Assembly: GCA_022769565.1 (NCBI GenBank)
Contig: JALEJQ010000090.1
Coordinates: 1-64,000 of the forward strand
Source of the DNA: Oscillospiraceae bacterium
GTDB lineage: Bacteria > Bacillota > Clostridia > Oscillospirales > Ruminococcaceae
Direction of reading: 5' to 3'
Length of the DNA: 64,000 nt
Part shown: positions 16,267-26,669 of the stretch, one piece after another
Numbering within the stretch: position 1 is the first letter of the stretch
How the letters are laid out: the number at the start of each line of letters is the position of its first letter
The notes under the pieces: generated by a model
What the model was told of the DNA's origin: nothing
Seen by the model: only the letters and a program-made list of their open reading frames with translations
Database searches by the model: none
Program-made: the position numbers and the translations under genes

Positions 16267-19032
16267 ATGGCTAAAAGAGAAATAGGCACGAGGCTGACAC
16301 TTGACGGTGAGGCAGAATTTAAAAGCGCTGTGGGTAATATCAATCAGGAGCTTAAAGTGCTTGCCTCTGAAATGGGTGTTGCTACTTCTTCCTTTGATAA
16401 AAATAATGCTTCCGTTGCAGATCTTAAAAATCAAAATGCGATATACCAGAAGCAGCTTGAAGCTCAGAGGGCAAAGCAGGCGGAATACAACAAAATGCTT
16501 GAAGAGGCAAGGGCGGCTCAGAGCAAAGCGGCGGCGGCTGTTGCGGAGGCGGCAGAAAAATTCGGAGACCAAAGCAAGGAAGTAAAAAAAGCCGAGGAAC
16601 AGCTTGCGGCTGCAAATAAGAAGCTGGACGATTACCAGATAGGCGCAAACTACGCCGCAAAGGCGGTAAATCAACTTGAAGCGGCGCAGAAAGCCAACAA
16701 TGAACAGATCGACAAGATGAACAAAGCCGATTTCGGCAAGTTCAGGGACGGCCTTGTAAATGCTTCTAAGGCTGCGGCTGCGGCGGTGACGGCGGTAGCT
16801 ACGGCGGTCGGTGCGGCAACAACTGCGATAGTTGCTTTCGCAAAATCATCTGTTGAATCCGGAATGAGTTTCGATTCCTCTATGTCGCAGGTTGCGGCTA
16901 CAATGGGAACGACTGTTGATCAAATAGGCGAATTAAGAGATTTTGCTCAGGAAATGGGAAGTACGACAGCTTTTTCAGCATCTCAGGCGGCGGACGCTCT
17001 CAATTATATGGCTCTTGCCGGATATGATGCAAATTCATCAATGGAAATGCTCCCTAATGTACTTAATCTTGCGGCTGCCGGAGGCATGGAACTTGCAAAA
17101 GCATCCGATATGATAACGGACAGCCAAAGTGCGCTTGGCTTATCTTTTGAAGAAACAAATGTAATGGTTGACCAGATGGCAGCTGCTGCTTCAAAAACAA
17201 ACACGAGCGTTGCACAGCTCGGAGATGCTATATTGACAGTAGGCGGTACCGCTAAATCACTAAGCGGCGGAACAGCGGAACTATCGGCAGTGCTTGGCGT
17301 AATGGCTGACAATGGCATAAAGGGCAGCGAAGCAGGAACACATTTGAGAAATATCATGCTTGCTATGGTACCCACAACATCTTCTGCTGTAATGGCATAT
17401 CAAAGGTTGGGTGTTGAAACTTATGATACAGCCGGAAATTTAAGAAATCTTGAAGATGTATTTATGGATCTATCCGCCGCAATGGATGAAATGACAGATG
17501 AAGACAAGACGCTATACACGAGTATGATTTTCAATAAAACCGATCTATCAGCTGTAAACGCTTTACTTTCCACAACTGCGGAAAGGTGGGATGAAGTAAA
17601 CACGGCTCTTGAAAATGCAGGCGGTGCAGCCGAGGCAATGGCTAATACCCAGCTGGACAACCTTGAAGGTGATATTACCATATTCAAGTCTGCTTTGGAG
17701 GGCGCACAGATAGCTATTTCCGATGTGCTTACACCTTCGTTGAGAGAGTTTGTTCAATTTGGCACCAATGGCATATCACAGCTGACGGCGGCATTCAAAA
17801 GCGGCGGTTTAAACGGTGCTATGTCCTCTTTCGGAAATATTATTTCTGATGCATTGGCAATGATAGGCAATGTACTTCCTAAGGCTGTATCTGCAGGAGC
17901 GGCGCTATTAAATGCACTGGCTCAGGGTATGACAAGCAATTTGCCTACTGTATTTGAAGGCCTGACAGAAGCCATAACCGAAACCCTGCCTATACTTACG
18001 GAGACGGCGACCACTATAATTGTATCGCTTGCAGACGGTATCATATCGAATCTGCCTGTGATCACGGATTCGGCTATGCAGATGATAATTACACTTGCGG
18101 AGGGAATCGGTGCGGCGCTGCCTGAGCTTGTGCCTACTGTTGTAGAGGTATTAGTAAATATTGTTGATGTGCTTATAGGCAACATTAATTTGCTTGTTGA
18201 TGCGGCTTTACAGCTTGTGACGGGGCTTGCGGAGGGGCTTTTGGCGGCTTTGCCTGTTCTTATAGGCAAGATACCCGAGATAATAACAAGCCTTGTGTCG
18301 GCACTTCTTGAGGCTGTACCGCAGATCGTAGTGACGGGAGTACAGCTGCTTACGGCAATTATAAATGATCTGCCTACAATTATTGCGGCTATTGTGGACG
18401 CTTTGCCGCAGATAATCACGGGCATTATAAACGCTTTGCTTGATTCCATACCGCAGCTTATAAATGCAGGAATTCAGCTTTTTGTTGCGCTTATTGAAGG
18501 AATACCTACGGCTATTGTATCTATTGTTGAGGCGGTGCCTGAGATAGTAATGGCAATTATTGATACGCTTATGGAAACGGACTGGATTGATGTCGGCGTG
18601 CAGATAATAAAGGCTATTGCAAGCGGACTTGTGGAAGGCGTGAAAAATGTCGGAAATCTTATTGCAGAGGCGTGCAGCGGTATTGTAGATGGCATTACAA
18701 ATTTCTTCGGATTTGGTGATTCTTCACAGAAAAAAGATCTGGAAACGGGATATACGAAAGACTTTACCATGCAGCTGCGCAAGACATTTAAGCCCATGAA
18801 CAAGACTGCAGGAGATCTTGGAATAACAATAAGGGATGATTTGGGAAACGAGGACTATAGCGGAAGTTATGGCAGCAGCTACGGCGGCTATAGCGCCGTA
18901 AATTACGGCGGAGCAGGTCAGGGCGGCAACATCGTATTTAATCAGTACAACACATCGCCCAAGGCGCTTTCTGCGGCGGAGCTTAACAGGCAGACAAGGC
19001 AGGGCTTACAGCTTGCTTACTGCATGAGGTGA
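16267..19032 (+). CDS. Phage tail tape measure protein
   Basis: 921 aa; coiled-coil N-terminus, 'SSVESGMSFDSSMSQVAATMGTT' TP901-type domain, repetitive hydrophobic helices. Confidence 0.93.
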   Translation: MAKREIGTRLTLDGEAEFKSAVGNINQELKVLASEMGVATSSFDKNNASVADLKNQNAIYQKQLEAQRAKQAEYNKMLEEARAAQSKAAAAVAEAAEKFGDQSKEVKKAEEQLAAANKKLDDYQIGANYAAKAVNQLEAAQKANNEQIDKMNKADFGKFRDGLVNASKAAAAAVTAVATAVGAATTAIVAFAKSSVESGMSFDSSMSQVAATMGTTVDQIGELRDFAQEMGSTTAFSASQAADALNYMALAGYDANSSMEMLPNVLNLAAAGGMELAKASDMITDSQSALGLSFEETNVMVDQMAAAASKTNTSVAQLGDAILTVGGTAKSLSGGTAELSAVLGVMADNGIKGSEAGTHLRNIMLAMVPTTSSAVMAYQRLGVETYDTAGNLRNLEDVFMDLSAAMDEMTDEDKTLYTSMIFNKTDLSAVNALLSTTAERWDEVNTALENAGGAAEAMANTQLDNLEGDITIFKSALEGAQIAISDVLTPSLREFVQFGTNGISQLTAAFKSGGLNGAMSSFGNIISDALAMIGNVLPKAVSAGAALLNALAQGMTSNLPTVFEGLTEAITETLPILTETATTIIVSLADGIISNLPVITDSAMQMIITLAEGIGAALPELVPTVVEVLVNIVDVLIGNINLLVDAALQLVTGLAEGLLAALPVLIGKIPEIITSLVSALLEAVPQIVVTGVQLLTAIINDLPTIIAAIVDALPQIITGIINALLDSIPQLINAGIQLFVALIEGIPTAIVSIVEAVPEIVMAIIDTLMETDWIDVGVQIIKAIASGLVEGVKNVGNLIAEACSGIVDGITNFFGFGDSSQKKDLETGYTKDFTMQLRKTFKPMNKTAGDLGITIRDDLGNEDYSGSYGSSYGGYSAVNYGGAGQGGNIVFNQYNTSPKALSAAELNRQTRQGLQLAYCMR

Positions 19033-19036
19033 TAGA

Positions 19037-19900
19037 ATGGACTACAAGCTGATAGTATCGGATGAAGACGGGAACAGCGTTGATTTTTACAGTGATCCGA
19101 ATATTTTTTTACAGGGCACGGTTGGCACGGGTGCGGATTTTGGCATTGTCACGGACAACATATATGGCTATGACGGCTCAAAATACCGCAGTTCGAGCCT
19201 TAATTCAAAAAGTATTGCCATTACTGCAAGGATAAGGGCAGGGGGCGGTCAGACGGCGGAACAGGCAAAGCTGAGGCTTATGCGGCTGTTTGGTCACAAG
19301 GGCAAGGTAAGAGTGCGGCACGTTTCGCCGTCACTGGACTGCTACATAAACGGATATATTGAAAAGGCCGACGCACCCGAGAATGTACATCCGCTTATTA
19401 TGCAGGTCGTGATAAATTGCCCTCAGCCGTACTGGATAGATTCGGCGGAAAGCGAAAAGACTATTTCGGGAACAGAAAATCTTTGGGAGTTTGCCGTTGA
19501 GCTGACGGATGAGGGAATGGAATTTGGGCAAATAATGAGCTCTCTTGTTGCTGTAATTGAAAACAAGGGGCAGTTTGACAGCGGCGGTATATTCCGCATA
19601 GTTGCCAACACGGTATGCAGCAATCCACGGCTTGAAAATATATATACGGGGGAATTTATACAAGTCAAGGCTGATATGGTATCGGGTGATGTGATAGAGA
19701 TATGCACCAAGCCGGGGCAGAAATCCATATACTTTACCCACGGCGGCGAACGTAAAAACTATTTTAATTACCGCACGGACGGCTCCAGTTTTTTCCCTAT
19801 TTATAAGGGGCAGAACAGCATAAGATATTCCGTTGGCAGCGGCGGCGACCATGCTATTGACGTTACGGTGGACTTTGAGACGAGATACGGAGGCATTTAA
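19037..19900 (+). CDS. Distal tail protein (Dit-like)
   Basis: Position after tape measure; 'RLFGHKGKVRVRHVSPSLDCYINGYIEKADAPENVHPLIMQVVINCPQPYW'. Confidence 0.8.
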   Translation: MDYKLIVSDEDGNSVDFYSDPNIFLQGTVGTGADFGIVTDNIYGYDGSKYRSSSLNSKSIAITARIRAGGGQTAEQAKLRLMRLFGHKGKVRVRHVSPSLDCYINGYIEKADAPENVHPLIMQVVINCPQPYWIDSAESEKTISGTENLWEFAVELTDEGMEFGQIMSSLVAVIENKGQFDSGGIFRIVANTVCSNPRLENIYTGEFIQVKADMVSGDVIEICTKPGQKSIYFTHGGERKNYFNYRTDGSSFFPIYKGQNSIRYSVGSGGDHAIDVTVDFETRYGGI

Positions 19901-21021
19901 TGGAGCTGTATATATATGATAAGCTGCTTAACGGCTTAGGCATTGTGGATGAGTTTAAAAGCCTTATCTGGACGGTGCGTTTTTACTCGGTCGGAGTGTT
20001 TGAGCTGCAGGCGCCTATGACGCAAAACAACCTTGAACTGCTGCAAAAAAACAGGTACATATACCGCCCGGATGTGGGAGAGGCAGGATTTATACGCTCT
20101 ATAACGGAGCAGAGGCAGGACGGGGAGGAGCTTATTGTTGTTTCCGGGTCAATGCTGGAGGGGTTGCTTGACAAGCGTATCATAGAAGGGAGCAAGCTAT
20201 CGGAAAACAGCAATGTAAAAAGCGTTGTTTCCACCATATGCAACGGCGCATCCGACCTTAGCAGGTTTGATTGTCTGTACAATGAGCTGGACGGCACCGA
20301 ATACCCCATTAATGCGGACGCTGACTGCTGCAACATGGGCGAGTACATACGGAGCTTACTTGCGGCGGACGGGTGCAGGATAAGGATAGTCCCGTATATG
20401 TCGGATAAAAAGCTGATATGCCGATATGACAGGGGCGTTGACCGCAGCACTGAGCAGGACGTTAACCCACATATTATTTTTTCGTCCGAATTTGATAATA
20501 TCAACAATCAGGTTTACAACTATTCTGATGAAGGCTGCTGCAACTATGTAAAAGTAATTGCGGATATGGAGGGAAAGTCGTGGGACGAAACGAAGGGGCT
20601 GGAATATCCGCTGTATATTGAAAAATATCCGGAGGGGGCAGGCGGTCTTGACCTTAATATGTACATATGCTACTCGGAGCCTGTAATTGTCCAAGAGCAA
20701 AGATATGATGCAGAAGGCAATCGGTACGAGGTAAATGTACTGGACTACAGCGAGACCTTTTTCAAACAAAACGAGATAGTCAAGCAATATTACAGTGAGG
20801 CGGCGGAAAATTTCGAAGGTGAGGTTTACGGCGGCTATCGCACGGAGTGGGCGCTTGGTGATCGTGTGACGATAAAGGACGAGGCAAGAGGTATATCGTA
20901 TATCAAGCAGATAGAGGAAGTAACGGAGAGCTTCGAGGGGAACGAGGTAAGCACAGCTATTACTCTTGGAGCGGCGCTTAAAACTATCATTGATGCCATA
21001 AAGGAGGCAAAACGGAAATGA
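19900..21021 (+). CDS. Siphovirus Gp37-like (ReqiPepy6) tail-associated protein
   Basis: '[59 protein letters not shown]'. Confidence 0.8.
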   Translation: MELYIYDKLLNGLGIVDEFKSLIWTVRFYSVGVFELQAPMTQNNLELLQKNRYIYRPDVGEAGFIRSITEQRQDGEELIVVSGSMLEGLLDKRIIEGSKLSENSNVKSVVSTICNGASDLSRFDCLYNELDGTEYPINADADCCNMGEYIRSLLAADGCRIRIVPYMSDKKLICRYDRGVDRSTEQDVNPHIIFSSEFDNINNQVYNYSDEGCCNYVKVIADMEGKSWDETKGLEYPLYIEKYPEGAGGLDLNMYICYSEPVIVQEQRYDAEGNRYEVNVLDYSETFFKQNEIVKQYYSEAAENFEGEVYGGYRTEWALGDRVTIKDEARGISYIKQIEEVTESFEGNEVSTAITLGAALKTIIDAIKEAKRK

Positions 21022-23366
21022 GATCGAGTTTTTTTAATTCTCTTAATGGGGATAGGAAATACAATGCAACGCACTGGGCTGAGTATTTTTCGCAGTTTAT
21101 CGGCAACGGAGTATATGCGGAGCCGTCGACCTCTATGCAGGTACAGGCAACCAAAGGTATGACTGTTAAGGTGGGGGCAGGTGCTTGCTTCATCAACGGA
21201 TATGCAGGCTACGGTGACGGGTCGGACGTACTTACCCTTGACCTCGGAACCAGCGTAAAGAGGATAGACAGGATAGTGATAAGGCTTGATTACAGCTTGC
21301 GCAGCATTTATCCTGCTATCATAAAGGGTACGGCGGCAAGTTCGCCTGTTGCGCCTGCTATAGTAAGGGACGGCACATACTACGATGTTTGCATTGCGGA
21401 GATCACCGTGGGCATAAATGCGGCGGAGATCACGCAGTCGGACATCAAGGACGTAAGGGGCGACAACACCGTTTGCGGCTGGGTCGCAGGTACAATAGAT
21501 CAGATAGATACTACAGAGCTTTTTGCGCAGTATGAGGCTCAGTGGGAGCTGCTGAGGGCGGCTTGTGATCAAGATGCGGACGCTGTAATATCAGCATGGG
21601 CAAAACTAAATGCTGTAAAAAAAGTCAACGGTATTGAGCCTGTTGGCGGAAATATACTGCTTGCCCTTAACAATATACCGGACGGCGGAGGATATTACAA
21701 GTCACCTTATTACATACAGGCAGGAACAGTAAATATAACAGGTAGATCGGCGACTGTTACATTTGATAAGGCATATAGCGAAGTGCCTGTTGTATTTACA
21801 TCTTATACTACAAGTACTACATCAGACGCTAATCCGATAGTGACCGATAGGACGGAAACAGGATTTACTGTAAAAAAGGGCACAACAGCAGGATATGCAG
21901 GATTTGACTGGGTAGCATTTGGAAAGCTGGGCGAAACTACCGAGGAAGAATACGATATGGGCAGTGAGATTACCGAGCACCTGCAGGCGGCCGAGATCCA
22001 TGTCACGGCCTTCGAAAAAAACAAATGGAACGGATATACATCAAGGATAGACGAAAATAAGGCAGAGATTTTAAGCAGCAAGGAAGATATTGCGGATTTG
22101 CAGGCGGAGGACATTATTATAAAGTCACGCCTTGACAATATTACAAAGCTGCCTGAAGGTTCGACCTCCGGAGATGCGGAACTGGCGGATATTCGTATAG
22201 GGTACGACGGAACAACATACCCCAATGCCGGAGATGCTGTTAGGCGACAGATAGCCGATGTACGGCAGGACTGCTTGAATGGTGGGTATACGGCTACAGG
22301 CGCCGCCTATTATACTCTCAACAATGCCGTTGACTATCCGCTGTTGGGGCTGAATCTGTACGGAAAATCAACGCAGAATGGCGTACCGACACCCGAAGCT
22401 CCCGTGGATATTGTCAGCGTGGGAGATGGTGGAAGTGTCGAGGTTAAGGCTTGCGGAAAAAATTTATTTCCATGGAATGATTATACGACAGCACCAATTT
22501 CGAGAAACAATTTAAGTGCAGACAAGGTTGTTATAAATAGCAACATCATTACAATAAATATTCCTCAGGGTGTTAACTCTGCATCGGGAGTATTTATTAA
22601 TAGAAATCACATAAACAAAATTCTGTTTGGTCAAAACGGAAAAGTTATTACTTTATCGTGTAAGGTGAAATCAAATTATGATGTAGAAATAAAATTTGGA
22701 CTTGATAGTCACAGGGAAACATTCGATTCTACTACGAAAGGAAACAGAATAAGCGTTACATTTAAATATGATATTTCAAAAAGCAATAGTATAAGCTGGT
22801 ATGTATACAATGCAGCTAATGATACGGAAATACAGATTTCCAACGTCCAAATTGAAATTGGTGATACCGCCACAGACTATGAACCCTACAAAGGCACTAC
22901 AGCAAACATCACAACAGCGTTGCCGTTATGCGGTATTCCCGTTGACAGCGGCGGAAATTACACAGATAGCAACGGTCAGCAGTGGGTTGCCGATGAATTG
23001 GTGTACAATGCGGACGGGACAGGAAAGTTTATCAAACGCACGGCAAAAATTGACAGCTATAACGGTGAAACTGTTTCGGGTGTGTACTGTTCATCAACAG
23101 GCGGCCTTGACACTGGTGCAGCTATCATATATCAGCTTGATACACCGCAGGAAAGCGAACTGACAGCCGCAGAAATAGCGGTGTTGAGGCAGTTGCAGAC
23201 ATTTGACGGTGTTAGCAACATTTCCAACGACAGCGGCGCTGATATGTCCGTGAAATTATGCACAAACAAGGCATTATCCGAATTTGTATACCCCATAACA
23301 ACGGGATTGCAGAAGCAGATTGACGAATTAAAAGCCGCCGTAATTAGTCTTGGCGGCAATGTATAA
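21018..23366 (+). CDS. Baseplate/receptor-binding tail protein
   Basis: 782 aa after Gp37-like; N-terminal '[37 protein letters not shown]' and modular C-terminus. Confidence 0.7.
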   Translation: MRSSFFNSLNGDRKYNATHWAEYFSQFIGNGVYAEPSTSMQVQATKGMTVKVGAGACFINGYAGYGDGSDVLTLDLGTSVKRIDRIVIRLDYSLRSIYPAIIKGTAASSPVAPAIVRDGTYYDVCIAEITVGINAAEITQSDIKDVRGDNTVCGWVAGTIDQIDTTELFAQYEAQWELLRAACDQDADAVISAWAKLNAVKKVNGIEPVGGNILLALNNIPDGGGYYKSPYYIQAGTVNITGRSATVTFDKAYSEVPVVFTSYTTSTTSDANPIVTDRTETGFTVKKGTTAGYAGFDWVAFGKLGETTEEEYDMGSEITEHLQAAEIHVTAFEKNKWNGYTSRIDENKAEILSSKEDIADLQAEDIIIKSRLDNITKLPEGSTSGDAELADIRIGYDGTTYPNAGDAVRRQIADVRQDCLNGGYTATGAAYYTLNNAVDYPLLGLNLYGKSTQNGVPTPEAPVDIVSVGDGGSVEVKACGKNLFPWNDYTTAPISRNNLSADKVVINSNIITINIPQGVNSASGVFINRNHINKILFGQNGKVITLSCKVKSNYDVEIKFGLDSHRETFDSTTKGNRISVTFKYDISKSNSISWYVYNAANDTEIQISNVQIEIGDTATDYEPYKGTTANITTALPLCGIPVDSGGNYTDSNGQQWVADELVYNADGTGKFIKRTAKIDSYNGETVSGVYCSSTGGLDTGAAIIYQLDTPQESELTAAEIAVLRQLQTFDGVSNISNDSGADMSVKLCTNKALSEFVYPITTGLQKQIDELKAAVISLGGNV

Positions 23367-23381
23367 AAAGGAGGAATTTTT

Positions 23382-23642
23382 ATGTTTAATCTTGGGACTT
23401 TCATTAAGGGCGGATTGGTTGCGGCTGTGGGTAAAATGGCTGATTATCAGATCATTCTCAACGCCGCAGGGTGGTTCGAGAAGGGCGTTTTGACGGAAAC
23501 TGATTTAGCGGAGATACAGACCGCAATTGACGAGAAGAACGCACGGCTTGAAGCGGAACGCATTGCGGCGGAAGAAAATATCACGGAAGATGTTGCAGAG
23601 GTGGAAAATGAAGATACAACAGATGCTTATTACTCCGAATAA
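23382..23642 (+). CDS. Small XkdX/lysis-associated-like phage protein
   Basis: SD aaaggaggaattttt; between tail and lysin genes. Confidence 0.5.
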   Translation: MFNLGTFIKGGLVAAVGKMADYQIILNAAGWFEKGVLTETDLAEIQTAIDEKNARLEAERIAAEENITEDVAEVENEDTTDAYYSE

Positions 23643-24363
23643 GTACAGCAGGCCGCAGATACCGCTTGAAAAGGTGGAAGTAATTGCGGTGCATTATGTG
23701 GGGAATCCCGGAAGTACGGCTATTGCCAACAGAAACTATTTTGAAAATCAGAAAAACGGCGGCAGATACGTTTCCTCACATCTGATAGTCGGGCTTTCGG
23801 GGGAAATAATACAATGTATACCTTTCTCGGAATGGTCGTACTGCACAAATCAAGCCAACGGGTACAGCATTTCTATTGAATGCTGCCACCCGGACAGCAG
23901 CGGCAAATTTACGGCGGCTACGGAAAAAAGCCTTGCGGAACTTTGTGCTTATCTGTGCGGCAAGTTCAGACTTGACCCTCTTAATGATATTATCCGACAC
24001 TACGATGTGACGGGTAAGCAGTGTCCGCTTTACTGGTCGCCTACAAAGTATGTTACAAAGGCTACTGCGGACGCTCGTTTTACGGCGTTTAAGCAGAGGG
24101 TGGCGTACATCATCGGCGACGGAGATACGGAGCAGGCGGCAAGTAAGGGCTTGTATGAGGTGCCGTTTAAGGTAAAGATACTGGATAGCGCTCTTAATAT
24201 ACGCAGCGGTGCAGGCGTGAGCAATAAGGCTATAGGCGTGATAAGAGGCGGCGGTATTTATACCATTGTTGCGGTTGAGCAGGTAGGCTCGGCGCTCTGG
24301 GGCAAGCTCAAGAGCGGCGCAGGGTGGATAAATATCGGCGATAAATACTGTGAGAGGATGTGA
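23608..24363 (+). CDS. N-acetylmuramoyl-L-alanine amidase endolysin with SH3-type C-terminus
   Basis: 'VIAVHYVGNPGSTAIANRNYF...SSHLIVGLSGEIIQCIPFSEWSYCT...ISIECCHPD...RHYDVTGKQCPLYW' amidase_2; 'LNIRSGAGVSNKAIGVIRGG' SH3b. Confidence 0.92.
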   Translation: MKIQQMLITPNKYSRPQIPLEKVEVIAVHYVGNPGSTAIANRNYFENQKNGGRYVSSHLIVGLSGEIIQCIPFSEWSYCTNQANGYSISIECCHPDSSGKFTAATEKSLAELCAYLCGKFRLDPLNDIIRHYDVTGKQCPLYWSPTKYVTKATADARFTAFKQRVAYIIGDGDTEQAASKGLYEVPFKVKILDSALNIRSGAGVSNKAIGVIRGGGIYTIVAVEQVGSALWGKLKSGAGWINIGDKYCERM

Positions 24364-24367
24364 GGGT

Positions 24368-24802
24368 ATGCATGACAAGATGATAGCTGTATGCAGCGTT
24401 ACGGGCATTATCGGGGCGGCTGTTGCGGAGGCTCTGGGCGGCTGGGATGATGCTATAATCGTACTTTTGGTATTTATGGCAATAGATTTTATCACAGGAT
24501 TGCTTTGCGCTCTTGTTTTTGGCAAGTCGGACAAGTCACCTAATGGCGCGTTGTCATCGGCGGCGTGTTGGCGTGGACTTGTTAAAAAGGTCGGGACGCT
24601 GCTGCTTGTGGTTGCGGCGCATTATGCGGATGTTCTGCTCGATACAGATTACATACGCAATGCGGTCATTATTGCATTTTGCGCCTCGGAGCTTATATCA
24701 ATCTGCGAAAATGCGGCGCTTATGGATATTTTACCGCCGGGGGTACAAAATGTACTGGAAAAAGTAATTGATTTGCTTAAAAATAAGAGTGATAAAAAGT
24801 AA
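24368..24802 (+). CDS. Phage holin family protein (toxin secretion/phage lysis holin)
   Basis: 'ALGGWDDAIIVLLVFMAIDFITGLLCALVFGKSDKSPNGALSSAACWRGLVKKVGTLLLVVAAHYADVLL'. Confidence 0.88.
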   Translation: MHDKMIAVCSVTGIIGAAVAEALGGWDDAIIVLLVFMAIDFITGLLCALVFGKSDKSPNGALSSAACWRGLVKKVGTLLLVVAAHYADVLLDTDYIRNAVIIAFCASELISICENAALMDILPPGVQNVLEKVIDLLKNKSDKK

Positions 24803-24807
24803 TTTAT

Positions 24808-24846
24808 CCCACCTCGGAGCGTTGGCTCTGGGGTGGTTTTATTTTT
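24808..24846 (+). terminator. Rho-independent terminator after the lysis module
   Basis: CCACCTCGGAGC..GCTCTGGGGTGG stem followed by a T-rich run. Confidence 0.75.
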
Positions 24847-24883
24847 TTGCACAAATTATTGGATGGCTTTTGTGCAACTATAC

Positions 24884-24950
24884 AAATATTACATATAAGT
24901 AATATTTTTTATTAAAACCCCTTGACATTATTACACATATGTAATATAAT
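24884..24950 (+). promoter_or_regulatory. Sigma-A promoter with two palindromic operators
   Basis: TTGACA 24922-24927, 17 bp spacer, TATAAT 24945-24950. AAATATTAC-N6-GTAATATTT at 24884-24907 and ATTAC-N6-GTAAT at 24930-24945; the shared ATTAC-N6-GTAAT cores start 42 bp apart. Confidence 0.75.
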
Positions 24951-24996
24951 ATAATTGTAAGGAAAACACACAGGGCACAGCCCAAAAGAAAGGATA

Positions 24997-25395
24997 ATGG
25001 ATATGAAAACAATCACTACTATCGAAGAGCTTATGGAAATACTCAACAGCTCAAAAAACTACGGTTTAAGAGGAGCATCTGAGCATGATATTGAAATAGC
25101 TAATCGTGGATATCTTGATTGCTCGCTCGATACTTGGGATGAGAGAGATTGCCCTTACGATGAGGATGCAGACAAGCTCAGCGGCACATCTGCTATATAT
25201 GTTAGCAGCGATCTTGATGCTGAAGAACTTGCTAAAAGATATCAGACAGCTTACAACTACTCTAAATATCATCATTTTACAGAGGTCGTATATCTTGTAT
25301 CCGATAGTTCCTATGATTGGGGCGATGATGATAATGAGATCGTATTAGGTCATAATGGTTACGGAGCAGATGTTGAAGCTATAGTTGAGCTTTAA
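24997..25395 (+). CDS. Acidic hypothetical prophage accessory protein
   Basis: 132 aa ORF behind a strong promoter; rich in D/E. Confidence 0.6.
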   Translation: MDMKTITTIEELMEILNSSKNYGLRGASEHDIEIANRGYLDCSLDTWDERDCPYDEDADKLSGTSAIYVSSDLDAEELAKRYQTAYNYSKYHHFTEVVYLVSDSSYDWGDDDNEIVLGHNGYGADVEAIVEL

Positions 25396-25448
25396 AAATC
25401 AAAAACGGCGGTGGTCAGAGCGCCGCCCAAAAGAAAGGAGAAAATAGC

Positions 25449-25760
25449 ATGCAAAACAACCTTAAAGCCCTGAGAATCAGGGCAGGAATGACCCAGAAAG
25501 AAGTCGCTGAAAAGTCTGGAGTACCCCAGAACAGGGTGTCAGAGTACGAGCGCATGGACGACCTGTCGAGGATATATCTCGGGAACATCTACAGCATAGC
25601 CCAAGCTATCGGGACAACCCTTGACGCTGTTGTATATCCTCTGGCTGAGCTCCCGAAGGACGAGATCGTTCCAACAATAATCATGGAGCAGCTCGCAGCA
25701 GACAAGGAAGCCGCCGAAGATGGCGATATTGATGCCATCATAAACAATAGGTTTATTTGA
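25449..25760 (+). CDS. XRE-family HTH regulator
   Basis: 'LKALRIRAGMTQKEVAEKSGVPQNRVSEYERMDDLSRIYLGNIYSIAQAIGTTLDAVV'. Confidence 0.88.
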   Translation: MQNNLKALRIRAGMTQKEVAEKSGVPQNRVSEYERMDDLSRIYLGNIYSIAQAIGTTLDAVVYPLAELPKDEIVPTIIMEQLAADKEAAEDGDIDAIINNRFI

Positions 25761-25761
25761 T

Positions 25762-26667
25762 ATGAGCCAAAGTTTAATGAACTGCGAAATCTGCGGTAAA
25801 GAGATAATACGCACCAACCCTAACCAAAAATATTGCCCGGAATGCAAAAAAATACATGTTGCAGAGGCGAGAAAGCGGTACAAAAAAGCAAAATCACAAG
25901 AAATAAATCTAAAGGAGTGCGAGATTTGCGGATATGAGTTTATCCGCAAAAGTCCAAAGCAGCGATATTGCCCTGACTGTGCTTGGCAAAGGCGCAAAGA
26001 GAGCGCCCATGAATATTATTTAAAAACACATCCTCCCAAACCTCCCAAACCTCCCAAACCACCTAAGCCGCCAAAACCACCTAAGCCGCCAAAACCTCCG
26101 AAGCCGCCGAAGCCGCCGAAAAAAACTGCAGAAGAGATACTTGCCAACAAAAGGGAATATTGCAAAAATTATAGTAAGGCTAAATTTATAAAGTACAAGG
26201 AATACAAAGGGCAGTATAACGATAACTCGGTTTATGATGCTTTTAAAGAGGATTTTACAAAAGCGTTTAAATCTGCTGCGGAAAAATATAATATATCTAT
26301 GAGTGGGCTGGCAGCTGAACTTGGTATATCAAAAAAAACAACTCACTCGTGGAAGTATGGCATTGTACCGCAATTAAAGCCACTTATGTATCTATACAGG
26401 GCGTACGGGGCGGAGATGCTGCCTAACATACCTGAGATTGGGACGATTGAGCGCAGAGAGCCGATAGAGCCGAGGATAGATAACTGGATATGTAGGCTTT
26501 GTGCCGATGCAGGATATAGCATGTGCGCTGTTGCAGAGATGATGCATATATTGCCAAATATGTTTGATGCAAGGTATAAAAATGGGATTGTTAGCCCAAA
26601 ATCGGCAGTAGATTTGATGTTATTATTTGGATACAAGTATGTGGATAAGTTTTATCCACAAGATTAA
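25762..26667 (+). CDS. Double zinc-knuckle / (PPK)n linker / double HTH-like protein
   Basis: CxxC...CPxC twice, ten PPK repeats, then 'SMSGLAAELGISKKTTHSWKYGIVPQLKPLMYLYRAYG' and 'SMCAVAEMMHILPNMFDARYKNGIVSPKSAVDLMLLFG'. Confidence 0.6.
   Translation: MSQSLMNCEICGKEIIRTNPNQKYCPECKKIHVAEARKRYKKAKSQEINLKECEICGYEFIRKSPKQRYCPDCAWQRRKESAHEYYLKTHPPKPPKPPKPPKPPKPPKPPKPPKPPKPPKKTAEEILANKREYCKNYSKAKFIKYKEYKGQYNDNSVYDAFKEDFTKAFKSAAEKYNISMSGLAAELGISKKTTHSWKYGIVPQLKPLMYLYRAYGAEMLPNIPEIGTIERREPIEPRIDNWICRLCADAGYSMCAVAEMMHILPNMFDARYKNGIVSPKSAVDLMLLFGYKYVDKFYPQD
26032..26121 (+). repeat. 9-bp tandem repeat encoding (Pro-Pro-Lys)x10
   Basis: CCTCCCAAA / CCACCTAAG / CCGCCAAAA units in frame. Confidence 0.9.
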
Positions 26668-26669
26668 AC

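Noticed and set aside
17922-18449. Long minus-strand ORF (175 aa)
   Set aside because: Antisense shadow of the repetitive tape-measure region; composition is a mirror of the sense codons.
17900-18640. Internal repeats in the tape measure gene as novel repeat element
   Set aside because: Typical amphipathic hydrophobic repeats of TP901-type tape measure proteins.
26032-26121. Repeat cluster considered as CRISPR or structural DNA
   Set aside because: 9-bp in-frame codon repeat encoding PPK with no spacers; it is protein-level repetition.
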